Below, piece after piece: positions 1 to 7,902 of a stretch of DNA of 64,000 nt. The DNA lies in the NCBI GenBank assembly GCA_017614155.1, contig JAGACK010000053.1:1-64000 (forward strand), in the 5' to 3' direction. Numbering within the stretch: the first letter of the stretch is position 1; each line of letters begins with the position of its first letter. Made by a program: the position numbers and the translations under genes. The notes under the pieces were generated by a model, which was not told where the DNA came from, did no database searches, and saw only the letters and a program-made list of their open reading frames with translations. Source of the DNA: Lachnospiraceae bacterium (GTDB lineage: Bacteria; Bacillota; Clostridia; Lachnospirales; Lachnospiraceae).

Positions 1-1
1 C

Positions 2-2107
2 GCTGCAACAGCGAATATAGATTGGTTTTGGGATAAAGATGATGATGATACAGTTTGTTTTGTAAGTGATAACGGTACTGAAATTCACAAAGGCGAAAAC
101 ATTGAAGCCGGAACATATGTAAGAAAGGTAAAACCCACCGGGGTGTCGCTGAACAAAACAGCCCTCGATGTTTTGATCGGGACATCACAGACTCTTACGG
201 CAGCAGTATCCCCGGAAAATGCATACTCGGACAAGGTCTCGTGGAACTCCTCTGACAAGTCGGTCGCCACGGTTTCAGAAGGTGTTATCACGGGCATCAA
301 GCCCGGCAATACGGTCATCACCGTAACCACTGTTTACGGAGGCCTCAGTGCAAACTGCGTAGTCACTGTCCTGGACAAGCCGCCGGTACCCGTAACAGGA
401 GTAACCCTGAATAAGTCTGCGTTAGGTATGTACCCGAACGAAACAGAAACGCTGACTGCAACGGTCTTACCAGCAGATGCTGTAAACAAGGCTGTCAGAT
501 GGTTCTCTTCAAACGAAAAAGTTGCGACTGTAAATAATGGCAAGGTCACTTCTGTATCCCCCGGAAGTGCGGTGATAACCGTATCCACAAATGACGGAGG
601 CTTCACGGCCACCTGTGCTGTCACTGTATATGCAAAGACCACTGCACATAAGGTGACTTTCAAAAATGAGGACGGATCTGTCTATGCAACCCAGACTGTA
701 GCTAACGGAAAGCAGGCAGCAGATCCCGGTGCACCCGCGAAAGCCGGATTTATCTTCATCGGCTGGTCGGACGGCGCGAGCATCTGGAACTTCACTACGC
801 CTGTTAATAAGGACCTTGTTCTTACCGCAAAGTATAAAGCGGAACAGGTGAAGGTAAGCGAGAATTCAGGCTCCGGCATGGATCCCACGCCCGTCACGGA
901 CGCTCCCGAAAAGAAGGGCGATAAGACGGCGTATAAGCTCTATCTTGTAAAGGACCAGACCTTCACGGCAGGAGGACAGGGATGGAGCTCCGATGACAAA
1001 ACTGTTGCATCGGTTGCTTCAAAGACAGGAAAGATCACGGGCAAGAAAACCGGAACAGCAACAGTTGAAAATGACACTACAGTCTACACCGTATATGTTG
1101 CCGAACCTTCCGTTTCAAAGAACAGCAAGAATGTTACCGTGCTTGTCGGGCAGTCTGCTGAAGTCGGCATTGACCTGCAGGCTGTAGCCGGTACTGAAAA
1201 TAAATATCCCGTAACCTGGTACAGCGCAAACCCGAAGGTCGCAGTCGTAAACGGCGGAATGGTGACAGGAGTTGCAAAGGGAAGCACGAAGGTGAAAGCA
1301 TATGTAGGAGGCAAAACATACGATGCAACAGTAAAGGTCATCGATACATACAAAGCGCCTTCAAAGTATACGGACAGCAGGGCAGAGTTTGCCATGAACC
1401 CTCTGCAGTCGTTCGGCGTTAAGTTTGACAGCAATGTATTTATTATAAAGAATGCCGTCTGGAGCGGCGACGGGATGACGGAAGTAAAGAACAGCAAAGG
1501 AAATGTGACAGGATACAAAAACGGTGTCATAAGCATAGCCAACAGCGGCAAGTTCACCGCCATAGGTCCCGGAACGACGACTGTCACCGGAAAGGACAGC
1601 AAGTCAAATACCGTAACAGTGACTGTTACCGTTGTGCCTGTAGCAACCAAGGAGGCTGTCTACATCACAAAGGGAAAGACAGACACCATCAAGTTCCCGA
1701 AGGTCACAAATAAAAATGCCGACTGGTGGAAGTCTTCGAACGAAAATGCCGCTGCGGTCGATACAGTGAAAAAGACCGGCAAGGTCACGGCAAAGGCATA
1801 CGGCAGAAGCGACATCAGCTGTCTCTACAAGGACTTTACCTTCAATACAACAGCCTACATCGAGGATCCCGAAATGATATTTGCAGGGAAGACGATCAAC
1901 ATCAAAGACAAGGTCGAGATGAAGGCCGGAGAGATGAAACAGTTCAAGGTCAGCAAAACCTATCAGACCTTGAACTACAAGAGCAGCAAACAGGCAATTG
2001 TCTTCGTGGATGAAAACGGCTTCGTCTACGCCAGGAAGCCCGGCAAAGCCACGATCTCGACAAAGATAAACGGCGCGACATACAAGTTCACTGTGGAAGT
2101 AAAATAG
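2..2107 (+). CDS. Large secreted surface protein with BIG2 and InlB_B-type domains (5' end outside window)
   Basis: The frame is open from base 2, so this is the C-terminal ~701 residues of a longer protein; the GTG at 143 lies inside the first visible Ig-like domain and is not the start. Two BIG2 (bacterial Ig-like 2) domains (about 131-375 and 388-640) show the pattern V.L.K..L....G.....A.V.P followed by W.SS...VATV and G.ITG..PG.A.ITV. An InlB_B (Listeria-Bacteroides) repeat with FIGW and LTAKY follows (650-835). Degenerate Ig-like modules fill the rest. The C-terminal ~430 residues resemble the C-terminus of the BspA-like protein at 17400-20744 (KVSEN linker, final FVYARKPGKA block). There is no LPXTG motif. 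Probably exported, with an adhesive or structural role. Domain identity is seen; function is inferred. Confidence 0.85.
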   Translation, partial: AATANIDWFWDKDDDDTVCFVSDNGTEIHKGENIEAGTYVRKVKPTGVSLNKTALDVLIGTSQTLTAAVSPENAYSDKVSWNSSDKSVATVSEGVITGIKPGNTVITVTTVYGGLSANCVVTVLDKPPVPVTGVTLNKSALGMYPNETETLTATVLPADAVNKAVRWFSSNEKVATVNNGKVTSVSPGSAVITVSTNDGGFTATCAVTVYAKTTAHKVTFKNEDGSVYATQTVANGKQAADPGAPAKAGFIFIGWSDGASIWNFTTPVNKDLVLTAKYKAEQVKVSENSGSGMDPTPVTDAPEKKGDKTAYKLYLVKDQTFTAGGQGWSSDDKTVASVASKTGKITGKKTGTATVENDTTVYTVYVAEPSVSKNSKNVTVLVGQSAEVGIDLQAVAGTENKYPVTWYSANPKVAVVNGGMVTGVAKGSTKVKAYVGGKTYDATVKVIDTYKAPSKYTDSRAEFAMNPLQSFGVKFDSNVFIIKNAVWSGDGMTEVKNSKGNVTGYKNGVISIANSGKFTAIGPGTTTVTGKDSKSNTVTVTVTVVPVATKEAVYITKGKTDTIKFPKVTNKNADWWKSSNENAAAVDTVKKTGKVTAKAYGRSDISCLYKDFTFNTTAYIEDPEMIFAGKTINIKDKVEMKAGEMKQFKVSKTYQTLNYKSSKQAIVFVDENGFVYARKPGKATISTKINGATYKFTVEVK

Positions 2108-2120
2108 TTCTTTTCTGAAA

Positions 2121-2227
2121 GGGGGGGAGACAGGGGGACGGTCCTTTTGTCTCCTTTTCGCAGCTCATCGGAAAATAACGGATTGACTGAAAAAAGGAGA
2201 CAGAAGGACCGTCCCCCTGTCTCCCCC
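2121..2227. repeat. REP-like inverted pair (copy 1)
   Basis: The left unit (about 2125-2154) begins GGAGACAGGGGGACGGTCC and ends TTTTGTCTCC. The right unit (2196-2226) is its reverse complement. A 41-nt spacer separates them. It lies directly after the BIG2 protein stop and at the broken 5' edge of the AlbA_2-type gene remnant. Confidence 0.9.
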
Positions 2228-2228
2228 T

Positions 2229-3200
2229 ATAGCATATTTTGAAGCGACTGATGAGGATGTTGTTACTTTACTGGATTATCCTGGGTATTATAAGAAAATT
2301 GGTGCTCCGATTCCTGCGAATAGAGAGAAAGTTCTAAAGGATCTCAAGGATGAGAAGTTCATTCATAAAAACGATGGTGGCACATGGGATATCTCAAACT
2401 ATGGGGCGCTGATGATAGCCACTGATCTTAAAGCTTTTGAAAATCTTGCTAAGAGAAGCGTACGCATTATCAGGTATCCGGATAAATCTCGGATAGGAGG
2501 TATCGGGGAAAAGACCTTTTATAATGGGTATGCCATTGCGTTTGAAGAAATTGTACAGTATATCCTTGCGGTTATCCCGCAGGAAGAAATAATCGAGAGC
2601 GGGATACGAAGGCAGAAGTATCGCTTTCCTGAAACGGCGATCAGAGAATTACTTGCAAACGTCATGGTTCACCAGTCGCTGGAACAAAGAGGGACAAGTC
2701 CGATGGTGGAGATTTTTTCTGACAGGATTGAATTTTCAAACGCTGGAGCACCGCTGGTTGCTATTGAACGTATTGTCGATACCGTTCCGTTATCGAGAAA
2801 TGAAAATATGGCAGGATTCATGCACCGATGTGGTATTTGTGAGGAGCGTGGAAGCGGATTCGACAAGGTAATAGCAGCAACGCGGGCTGAATCTCTTATT
2901 GCACCCAAGGTAGAGAATCAGAATAACCAATTTACAAAGGTTACATTATATTCAAGGATTGATTTTGATATGACGACAAAGGAAGAACGTGTACGAACAT
3001 GTTATATGATTGCCTGTCTTGCATTTGTTACATCAGACGCTGTTACAAACACCGAGATCAGGAACGCCTTTGGCCTGGCTGAGAAGGAAAAGGTTAAAGC
3101 TTCAAGAATTATAAGAGATACGATAGACGCAAAGCTTATAAAGCCGGTGGATCCGTCTACTGCTCCGAGATATATGAAGTATGTGCCATATTGGGCATAA
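2229..3200 (+). pseudogene. 5'-truncated AlbA_2/HATPase_c_4-type regulator (COG2865-like)
   Basis: The open frame runs from the edge of the REP-like pair to 3200 with no plausible start near its beginning; an in-frame stop sits at 2184-2186. The internal ATG at 2412 lies inside conserved sequence (LLDYPGYYKKIGAPIP precedes it). The remaining ~320 residues match the C-terminal two thirds of the ~480-residue schlafen-AlbA_2 putative regulators: a winged-helix part, a GHKL-like ATPase region (AIRELLANVMVHQ, VEIFSDRIEFSNAGAP, GICEERGSGFDKV) and the C-terminal helical domain ending MKYVPYWA. The N-terminal AlbA_2 nucleic-acid-binding domain is missing, and the break coincides with the repeat. Probably non-functional, although expression of a short form from 2412 cannot be excluded. 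Confidence 0.8.
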
Positions 3201-3213
3201 GAGAATGGCTGAT

Positions 3214-3342
3214 TTAAGTTTCTGTAAGTTTCATCAAGCTTTGTTTTGAACATGAATATGATCTGTTTACACAAGCAAGAATGGCTTAAAATCAGCAAAT
3301 CAATAAAATAGCAGCCCTGAAGTTAAGTTTCCTTAAGTTTCA
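3214..3342 (+). repeat. Two copies of TTAAGTTTCTGTAAGTTTCA-like 20-mer
   Basis: TTAAGTTTCTGTAAGTTTCA at 3214-3233 and a two-mismatch version at 3323-3342 lie 109 bp apart in AT-rich non-coding DNA. Each is itself a doubled TAAGTTTC. The second copy forms the top of the terminator hairpin at 3310-3356. Confidence 0.6.
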
Positions 3343-3356
3343 GAACTGCTTTTTTG
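3310..3356 (+). terminator. Intrinsic terminator
   Basis: AGCAG-CC-CTGAA pairs with TTCAG-AA-CTGCT around a TTAAG/CTTAA upper stem, followed by six Ts. It could end transcription through the AlbA_2-type remnant. Confidence 0.6.
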
Positions 3357-3361
3357 TGTCG

Positions 3362-3543
3362 TCAAAGTTCTATTTTCAGCCCATGTTTTTCCATCTGCTT
3401 GAATATAAATTCATTTACTTTCTGTACAAGATACCATTTAGAGTATCCCAGCATATTTATGCCGGGATATTTTTTTTCTCTTTCCGTCCAATCCATTTCT
3501 TCAAGTTCATTTATTCTATCTATCTGTTCCTGGCTTTCTTCCA
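3362..3543 (-). pseudogene. C-terminal tail of an unrecognised protein
   Basis: A minus-strand frame of about 60 codons ends at 3362. Its sequence has protein-like composition (INELEEMDWTEREKKYPG, then a Trp/Tyr/Phe-rich basic tail). It runs back to a point near 3540, where a plus-strand gene tail begins. I do not recognise the family. Upstream of ~3543 on this strand the translation becomes low-complexity and probably belongs to a different ancestral sequence. A short real gene starting at the internal Met (MDWTERE) is possible, but no clear ribosome site was seen. Confidence 0.3.
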
Positions 3544-3546
3544 GAA

Positions 3547-3759
3547 ATGGCAGAAATAGAAAAACAAATTGAGACATCGAAGACGGATAATGAACTGATA
3601 AGGGATCTTCCAATCATGAAATATGCGGGTATAGAAACCTATGATAAGCGGATAGTGGCATCCCTGATTGAAAAGGTTGAGGTATTGGGAAGCGCTGAAA
3701 TACTTGTAATATGGAAGCATCAGGATGAGTATGACAGAATACTTGGGCAAATATCATGA
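3547..3759 (+). pseudogene. Probable C-terminal remnant of a large serine recombinase
   Basis: Seventy codons (IEKQIETSKTDNELIRDLP ... LIEKVEVLG, then WKHQDEYDRI) resemble the extreme C-terminus of large serine recombinases, where a coiled segment is followed by a I.KV.V.....I...W strand. The resolvase catalytic domain and zinc ribbon are absent. The similarity is judged by eye on a short stretch, so the assignment is tentative. It is followed by the terminator at 3794-3867. Confidence 0.4.
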
Positions 3760-3793
3760 AATGCCCATTTTCCCGCAAGAATAGGATAGAAAA

Positions 3794-3867
3794 ACGGCTG
3801 CAGAAATGCTATAATATATGATTATCGGGTTCGCGAAGCGATTCCGATAATATCTGCAGTCGTTTTT
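3794..3867 (+). terminator. Two-tier hairpin with T-tract
   Basis: ACGGCTGCAGA (from 3794) pairs with TCTGCAGTCGT (to 3863) with one mismatch and is followed by TTTTT. An inner hairpin ATTATCGG/CCGATAAT (3821-3850) sits in the loop. It lies between the recombinase-like tail and the phosphoesterase gene. Confidence 0.55.
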
Positions 3868-3893
3868 GACGATAACATTGATAAAACGGGTGG

Positions 3894-3926
3894 TGACTTT
3901 CGAATGCGCATATCGCTCGAAAGTCA
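3894..3926. other. Perfect 10-bp hairpin upstream of phosphoesterase
   Basis: TGACTTTCGA and TCGAAAGTCA form a perfect 10-bp stem around a 13-nt loop, ending 26 nt before the start codon at 3952. It could be an operator or a leader hairpin; nothing more can be said from sequence. Confidence 0.5.
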
Positions 3927-3951
3927 TTTTGCATATAAGGGGAACGATACT

Positions 3952-4728
3952 ATGAAGGTACTGGTAATACCTGACATTCATCTGAAAACATGGATATTTG
4001 ACAGGGCAGAGACCATCCTGAAATCCGGTAAGGCTGACAGGGCTGTGTGTCTTATGGATATGCCGGATGACTGGGATATGGAGTTTCAAATAGAACGATA
4101 TAAGGAAACATTCGACCGTGCGATTGCATTCGCGGCATCGTATCCGGATACATTGTGGTGCTATGGCAACCATGATGTCAGCTATCCGTGGGGAAGACTT
4201 GAAACGGGGTATTCTCCATATGCAGAGCGGACGGTAATGGCAAAGCTTGATGAGCTGGAGAACAGCCTTCAGGATCCTTCACAGATAAGCATAATGCACC
4301 GCATTGATAAAGTTCTGTTTTCACATGGCGGGCTTACTACTGAATTTGTGAAGTGGCTTAATGAGGATCTGCTGGATGCCGATATAGATGAAGTGATAGC
4401 CGCAGTGAATGATGCTTCACATGATTATCTTTGGAATGATGAGTCTCCTCTATGGCTCAGACCGCAAAATAAGGATAGAGAGACTTTCCGGGCGGATATA
4501 TACAAACAGGTAGTCGGACATACGCCGGTGGAGAGGATATTTGAAAAGGACGGGATCATCTCAACGGATGTTTTCTCTACCTACCGTGACGGCACACAGA
4601 TCGGAGAGTCGGCGATGATCGTTATTGATTCCGAAACCGGTGAGTATGAAAAAATAGAAGTTATGGGGAAACTCGGGTATAAGATTGAAACGGTATCTGC
4701 AGAAGAGTATAAGCTAGATGATGAGTGA
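3952..4728 (+). CDS. Calcineurin-like metallophosphoesterase
   Basis: 258 residues. The ATG at 3952 is chosen because AAGGGGAA lies just upstream and the protein then begins with the first strand KVLVIPDIH. Metallophosphatase metal-binding blocks are visible: PDIH near the N-terminus, MDMPDDW (the GDxxD position, with Met in place of Gly), CYGNHDV, FSHGG and VVGHTP. The set is complete for a dinuclear-metal phosphoesterase acting on phosphomonoesters, nucleotides or phosphoprotein. Substrate unknown; cytosolic because there is no signal peptide. The stop overlaps the region preceding the next gene, so the two are probably co-transcribed. Confidence 0.8.
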   Translation: MKVLVIPDIHLKTWIFDRAETILKSGKADRAVCLMDMPDDWDMEFQIERYKETFDRAIAFAASYPDTLWCYGNHDVSYPWGRLETGYSPYAERTVMAKLDELENSLQDPSQISIMHRIDKVLFSHGGLTTEFVKWLNEDLLDADIDEVIAAVNDASHDYLWNDESPLWLRPQNKDRETFRADIYKQVVGHTPVERIFEKDGIISTDVFSTYRDGTQIGESAMIVIDSETGEYEKIEVMGKLGYKIETVSAEEYKLDDE

Positions 4729-4748
4729 GGCCAAGAGGTAGAATGGCG

Positions 4749-5972
4749 ATGAAACTTCAGGAATATAAAAAGTTGATGACAGTGGCCTTTGTTAATAATA
4801 CAAGGCACAGATTTGCTGATTGGCGTGATTGTGGCGGGTTATGCATGGACGTTACAGAGGGACTTGAAGGTGCTAAAGAAGCACTATGTTCCGAAAACAG
4901 GTACGCAGATCTTTTCAGCCTTTGTAACTGGACGTATGAAAAGTGGGGCAATACTGACAAGGATGATTCAAATGGAGAAACTCAGGAATTCTGTGCCTGT
5001 GTCTATGATATATGGGAGAGTATCTATTTGGATGGCGAGGCATATCTTTCCCATGACAAAATGCTTGAAACACTGCTCGAACTTCTTGACGGGAGAGTTA
5101 TTGACTATATGGAGGATGAAATCTACGACTTTATCCTAAAGCATTTTAAATCCGATGATCAACTCACCAGAAAAGAGGAGTTCCTTCTGGGAGTGATGGA
5201 CGAGATAAAACGGGAGATGCCGGAGAGAGAAGTGCTTCAGTATTCGCTTTATGTAAAAGAGGATTATTATGCCAGAGTTTTGGCAGACCAAAGACGACCG
5301 ATACAGGAAATACGAGATTTCTTGAATACCAGAGATCGCTATACCAACAAAGAGCTCTTGGCGCAGATAGAGAAAGAATATGGAAATTATGAAGAGGCGA
5401 TAGCCCTATACAAATCACAGATAGAAGGACGCCCTGATTCGTACTGGTCTGATGCTCCAAGAAAAGCTTTGATGGAAATATATATGCTTCAGGGAGATAT
5501 CGAAGCCTATAATGGTGAACTCTACAATATGATGTGTGCCCATACGGGCGATGATAGATACTATCTTGAATATAAAGCTCTATTTACAGAAGAAGAGTGG
5601 AAAGAGGAATGGGACAGACTTCTGGACCATTTTAAAGACAGATTGTCGGCAATCAATCTTTGGTTGAGCATCGAGGGAAGATATGACATAATCATGGATA
5701 ATGCGGAACCGGACAATGAATATGTCATAGATACCTACGGGAAGAAGCTGTTTAAGCTTTATCCGGACAGGTGTCTGAGAGTTCTTGCTAGTGCAGCAGA
5801 TCGTCAGGCACAGAGCTCTAAGAACAGACGTGATTATAAATATATTGCGAAGACTTTGAAGAAGATTTCTTCCCACCCGGGCGGAAAGGAACTTGCGACG
5901 GAATTGGCAGTTAAGTATAGGGCGGAATATCCGAGAAGAACAGCCATGATAGATGAATTGAAAATATTTTAA
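4749..5972 (+). CDS. Hypothetical helical-repeat (TPR-like) protein
   Basis: About 407 residues, acidic, soluble and almost entirely helical by composition, with TPR-like stretches in the second half (YGNYEEAIALYKSQIEGRPDS, then further helix pairs). ATG 4749 is preferred over 4743 or the overlapping GTG 4725 because AGAGGT at about 4734 is at normal distance. It lies about 20 bp after the phosphoesterase, probably in one operon. The C-terminal part resembles the helical region that follows SWIM zinc fingers in some bacterial proteins, but no SWIM motif is present. I cannot assign a function. Confidence 0.65.
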   Translation: MKLQEYKKLMTVAFVNNTRHRFADWRDCGGLCMDVTEGLEGAKEALCSENRYADLFSLCNWTYEKWGNTDKDDSNGETQEFCACVYDIWESIYLDGEAYLSHDKMLETLLELLDGRVIDYMEDEIYDFILKHFKSDDQLTRKEEFLLGVMDEIKREMPEREVLQYSLYVKEDYYARVLADQRRPIQEIRDFLNTRDRYTNKELLAQIEKEYGNYEEAIALYKSQIEGRPDSYWSDAPRKALMEIYMLQGDIEAYNGELYNMMCAHTGDDRYYLEYKALFTEEEWKEEWDRLLDHFKDRLSAINLWLSIEGRYDIIMDNAEPDNEYVIDTYGKKLFKLYPDRCLRVLASAADRQAQSSKNRRDYKYIAKTLKKISSHPGGKELATELAVKYRAEYPRRTAMIDELKIF

Positions 5973-5999
5973 GAACTTTTGGGACTTATCTTGACATGA

Positions 6000-6212
6000 G
6001 CTGACGGAAACGGCAGAGTTGGACGGCTCATTGCATTAAAGGAGTGCCTGCGCCATAATGTAGTCCCCTTTATCATTGAGGATGCGAAGAAGAACTACTA
6101 TTACAGGGGTCTCTCCGAATGGCGGAATGAAAAAGGATGGCTTACGGACACCTGTCTGGACGGGCAGGACACATTTAAAAGGCTGATGGATATGCTTGAA
6201 ATACAGTGCTGA
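6000..6212 (+). pseudogene. C-terminal fragment of a Fic/DOC family protein
   Basis: Seventy codons in one frame begin at the catalytic Fic loop: ADGNGRVGRL matches the DGNGRxGR part of HPFxDGNGRxGR. They continue FIIEDAKKNYYYRGLSEW to a stop at 6210-6212, the usual end of Fic proteins that carry out AMPylation or related transfers. Everything before the loop, including the catalytic His, is gone and a stop (5997-5999) precedes it. There is no start codon, so this is a dead remnant, one of several gene tails in 2.1-6.3 kb. Confidence 0.8.
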
Positions 6213-6268
6213 AATACAATAATGATCTGAGTTTGCGGAGAATATCAGAGGAGAAAGCCTGTCTCCCG

Positions 6269-6351
6269 CTTTAAGATATTAGAGCCAATAAAATTATCTT
6301 AAAGTGCTACTTTAAGATTTTGTTGACAAACAAAAAAACTTAAAGTAGTAT
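6269..6351 (+). promoter_or_regulatory. SigA-type promoter with CTTTAAGAT dyad operator
   Basis: TTGACA (6323-6328), a 17-bp gap and TAGTAT (6346-6351) form a good promoter for the ATPase at 6383. A perfect dyad with 10-bp arms ATCTTAAAGT / ACTTTAAGAT and a 3-nt centre occupies 6296-6318 immediately upstream of the -35. Half-sites recur at 6269-6277 (CTTTAAGAT) and 6339-6345 (CTTAAAG, inside the promoter spacer). The layout suggests cooperative binding of a regulator; no candidate regulator gene is adjacent. Confidence 0.7.
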
Positions 6352-6382
6352 TGTGCTGACCAGGAGTGTCAGAGGTGTGCAT

Positions 6383-7564
6383 ATGATAATACGTGAGCAT
6401 TACTTAAAACAGATACGCCCCTTCTATGACAGTGATCTTGTAAAGATAATCACAGGTATACGGCGATGTGGGAAATCTGTCATATTGGAACAGGTTCAGG
6501 ATGAGCTTAAGGCTACAGGCAGCAATTGTCTCTTTCTGGACTTTGATCTAAAGCCTGTAAGGAATATGATACCGGATGCAGATGCTTTGATCGAATATGT
6601 GAATGAAAACCTGGGCGAAGAGAAGTTATATTTGTTCCTCGACGAGATCCAGAATGTTACAGACTGGAATGAGGCTTGCCGAACATTGCGGCTTTATAAC
6701 TGTTCTGTGTTCGTGTCGGGAAGTAATTCTAAGCTTCTTTCCAGGGAGTTTATAAAAGAACTATCCGGACGTTATATCTCTTTCAGAATAAGACCCTTCG
6801 TCTACAAAGAATCCTTGGAGTACGCTGAGCAAAGAGGAAAGCCCTACAGTGTTGCGGATTATCTTGTATGGGGAGGATTTCCTGCATCACTTTCAATAGA
6901 TGAGATAGATGCCAGGAAACGCTACCTCAATGATCTCAATGATACGATCGTATATAATGACATGGAGAATCGATACAAGATCCGCAAGAGGGAGGAGTTT
7001 GAGAGGATTGTGGATTTTATTCTGACATCCAATGCCAGGATATTCAGCGCAAAATCCATCGCGGATTACATGAAAGGCAGGAGTGTTTCCGTATCCGTCC
7101 CGACCGTCATAAAGTATCTGGGATATCTGAAAGAAGCTTATGTCATAACGGATGTTGCTCTCTACTCACCCAAGGCTAAGTCGAAGCTGAATTATTATTA
7201 TAAGCTCTACGACGAGGATGTTTCCATGAACAGTATCAGAGTGATTGGAACAAGATATGATCTTACTCATAACCTGGAAAATATAGTTCTTAATGAATTG
7301 TTATTTATGGGTTATGAGGTGGCCGTCTATGATAACAAAGGCAGGGAAATTGATTTTCGTGCGGAAAAGGATGGGAAGGTATTCCTGGTCCAGGTGGCCT
7401 ACAGTGTTGCTGAAGAAAAAACATATGGCAGGGAATTTGCAGCTTTCGCTAATCTTGATAACACTGTGAAGAAGATACTGATCACGAACGATGATATTGA
7501 CTATACCACGAGTACTGTCTATCACTACAAGCTTAAAGATTTTTTAATGATGGATGAGTTGTGA
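6383..7564 (+). CDS. AAA ATPase with C-terminal DUF4143 domain
   Basis: 393 residues from ATG 6383, which follows AGAGGTG. It has a Walker A motif GIRRCGKS, a Walker B-like block LYLFLDEIQ, and sensor motif VSGSNS followed by LSGRY. A winged-helix middle section (res ~215-290) and a C-terminal PD-(D/E)XK-like DUF4143 domain (EIDF.AEKDGKVFLVQV) complete it. The family is widespread in Firmicutes and Bacteroidetes, often in variable regions; its molecular role is not established. Transcribed alone from the dyad-bearing promoter. A second, divergent member is at 27626-28882. Confidence 0.85.
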   Translation: MIIREHYLKQIRPFYDSDLVKIITGIRRCGKSVILEQVQDELKATGSNCLFLDFDLKPVRNMIPDADALIEYVNENLGEEKLYLFLDEIQNVTDWNEACRTLRLYNCSVFVSGSNSKLLSREFIKELSGRYISFRIRPFVYKESLEYAEQRGKPYSVADYLVWGGFPASLSIDEIDARKRYLNDLNDTIVYNDMENRYKIRKREEFERIVDFILTSNARIFSAKSIADYMKGRSVSVSVPTVIKYLGYLKEAYVITDVALYSPKAKSKLNYYYKLYDEDVSMNSIRVIGTRYDLTHNLENIVLNELLFMGYEVAVYDNKGREIDFRAEKDGKVFLVQVAYSVAEEKTYGREFAAFANLDNTVKKILITNDDIDYTTSTVYHYKLKDFLMMDEL

Positions 7565-7573
7565 TCAAACAAA

Positions 7574-7601
7574 TGGGAGACAGGGGGTCCACTGTCTCTT
7601 T
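7574..7601 (+). repeat. Degenerate REP-like single unit
   Basis: GGGAGACAGGGGGTCC followed by CTGTCTC is a shortened copy of the G-rich REP-like unit, 10 bp after the ATPase stop. Confidence 0.55.
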
Positions 7602-7668
7602 GAAGTATATTTCGAATTATAATAAGATGGATAATCGATATGTTGTTTTTTGATGAAAGGGAGCAGAA

Positions 7669-7890
7669 ATGAGTAAAAGGGGAAAACACACTAAAAGAGT
7701 ATTCGCGATGCTGCTGGCATTTATTATTTGCCTGTCACAGGCAGCAGTGGTATCCGCAGACGAGGTTTCGGATAATAAGACCGTACCGGAGACGGTGACG
7801 GAAGAAAGCACTCCGGCTGAACCGGAGACGGAAGCAGTTCCGGAAGAAACCGCAGAACCGGAAGAGGCGGTCAAAGCTGTTTCCAAGTAA
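7669..7890 (+). CDS. Small secreted acidic peptide
   Basis: 73 residues: a basic N-terminus, a hydrophobic signal core (AMLLAFIICLSQAAVVSA) with predicted cleavage after VSA, then a 42-residue mature part rich in Glu, Pro, Thr and Val (EPETEAVPEETAEPEE). GGGAGC precedes the ATG. It resembles only the first ~75 residues of the large surface protein at 17400, so it may be the stump of a once larger exported protein, or a genuine small secreted peptide. It ends 12 bp before the HD-GYP gene, which lacks its own clear ribosome site, so translational coupling is plausible. Confidence 0.55.
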   Translation: MSKRGKHTKRVFAMLLAFIICLSQAAVVSADEVSDNKTVPETVTEESTPAEPETEAVPEETAEPEEAVKAVSK

Positions 7891-7902
7891 AATAAAAATG
7901 TT

